Shown piece by piece: positions 63,682 to 64,000 of a DNA stretch of 64,000 nucleotides. Source of the DNA: an uncultured Gellertiella sp. (lineage in GTDB: Bacteria; Pseudomonadota; Alphaproteobacteria; Rhizobiales; Rhizobiaceae). Where the stretch lies: the NCBI RefSeq assembly GCF_963457605.1, contig NZ_OY735139.1:2386001-2450000 (forward strand), given 5' to 3'. Under the pieces are notes generated by a model. That model had not been told where the DNA came from, did not search any database, and saw only the letters and a list, made by a program, of their open reading frames with translations. How positions within the stretch are numbered: position 1 is the stretch's first letter; each line of letters opens with the position of its first letter. A program made the translations under genes and the position numbers.

Positions 63682-64000
63682 ATGTTCGGCTTCTTCAAAA
63701 AGGCTTCCGCCCCGGTGACCATCTCGGCTGCCGTGGCGCTAGCTATCACATCACTCATCATGCCAAGCGAGGGGTTATCCCTCCGCACGTATCGAGACCC
63801 CATCGGCATCCTCACATACTGCTTCGGCGAGACCGCTGGAGCTGTAGCCGGACGCACCTACACGATTGACGATTGCCGATCGATCCTTGATGCCCGCGTT
63901 AATTCGTTTGAGAAGAGCGTCCTTAGCTGCCTCCCGAATTACGCCAATCTTCCTGTCCCCGTTCAAGCTAGTGTCCTCTCTGTCTCCTACAATGTGGGCA
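63682..64000 (+). CDS. GH24 phage lysozyme (endolysin), 5' part
   Basis: The first 106 residues of a T4/lambdoid-type lysozyme that cleaves peptidoglycan glycan strands; the gene continues past the window edge. The N terminus MFGFFKKASAPVTISAAVALAITSLIM is a weakly hydrophobic signal-anchor, as in SAR endolysins. The catalytic set Glu-x8-Asp-x5-Thr is seen in SEGLSLRTYRDPIGILT. T7 itself has an amidase (gp3.5) at this place, so the lytic enzyme differs. Confidence 0.85.
   Translation, partial: MFGFFKKASAPVTISAAVALAITSLIMPSEGLSLRTYRDPIGILTYCFGETAGAVAGRTYTIDDCRSILDARVNSFEKSVLSCLPNYANLPVPVQASVLSVSYNVG

Larger units (their letters stand above)
55819..64000 (+). mobile_element. T7-like (Autographiviridae-type) prophage, left part
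   Basis: From the tRNA 3' fragment to the window edge all genes point right and follow T7 order: RNA polymerase, small early genes, gp2.5-like SSB, endonuclease I, then lysis genes. Host genes end at 55715 with a terminator. Integration at a tRNA implies a tyrosine integrase, not present here and so expected at the right end. The genes visible are intact. Identification rests on polymerase, SSB and endonuclease motifs. Confidence 0.85.

Overview
The window is a GC-rich alphaproteobacterial chromosome or chromid segment, most likely from the Rhizobiaceae (Rhizobium/Agrobacterium group). The basis is the thuR-thuEFGK-thuAB trehalose locus, a rhizobial nucleoside-salvage cluster, a Caulobacter/Agrobacterium-type ctp/cpa (Tad) pilus cluster, and IS630 and IS30 elements. 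Functions are read from visible protein motifs and gene order; no database search was possible.

Layout. 1-3543: 3' end of pncB, an ArsC/Spx-like protein and a large FAD/GcvT-type sarcosine or dimethylglycine dehydrogenase. 3970-5121: an orphan TadG-like vWA protein. 5266-12678: LacI-type regulator thuR, a perfect operator, then the ABC importer thuE-F-G-K and catabolic genes thuA-thuB. 12764-16984: a cupin, a complete IS630 element (13346-14394), two small unknown genes and recQ. 17052-21825: a 4.8 kb integrative island with a phage-type integrase, sitting in the 3' end of a tRNA-Ser(GGA) gene and bounded by 16 bp direct repeats. 22128-23156: a small membrane protein and msrA. 23461-35338: a BMP-type nucleoside ABC importer with cdd, a purine nucleoside phosphorylase, deoC, deoA, upp, add and deoB, which together import nucleosides and feed bases and deoxyribose phosphate into metabolism; a clan AA aspartic protease gene lies inside the cluster. 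35476-48850: Tad pilus cluster (two TadE-like genes, a CpaC N-domain protein, pilin, cpaA-B-C-D-E-F, tadB, tadC, tadD), with an IS30 element between tadC and tadD. 48984-53532: M17 aminopeptidase, MarR regulator, NlpC/P60 protein, a secreted unknown and an HD-GYP protein. 53628-54923: a polyphosphate kinase 2 gene broken by a 267 bp MITE-like element. 55107-55715: an RBBP9/YdeN-type hydrolase.

From 55819 to the right edge the DNA is a prophage of the T7 supergroup (Autographiviridae-like). It begins at an 18 bp copy of a tRNA 3' end, probably tRNA-Leu. It carries an array of seven TGTTGACA motifs, a single-subunit phage RNA polymerase, two near-identical 28 bp sites that look like its cognate promoters, a gp2.5-like single-stranded DNA binding protein, a T7 endonuclease I homologue, a holin candidate and the start of a GH24 lysozyme. 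The replication, structural and integrase genes and the intact tRNA should lie to the right of the window.

The strongest leads are the tRNA-integrated T7-like prophage with its repeat array and promoter pair; the compact tRNA-Ser island with paired arm-type repeats and a second repeat array beside a possible replication gene; the MITE that splits ppk2; and solitary IS630-end-like sequences at the thuB stop codon and upstream of cpaA.
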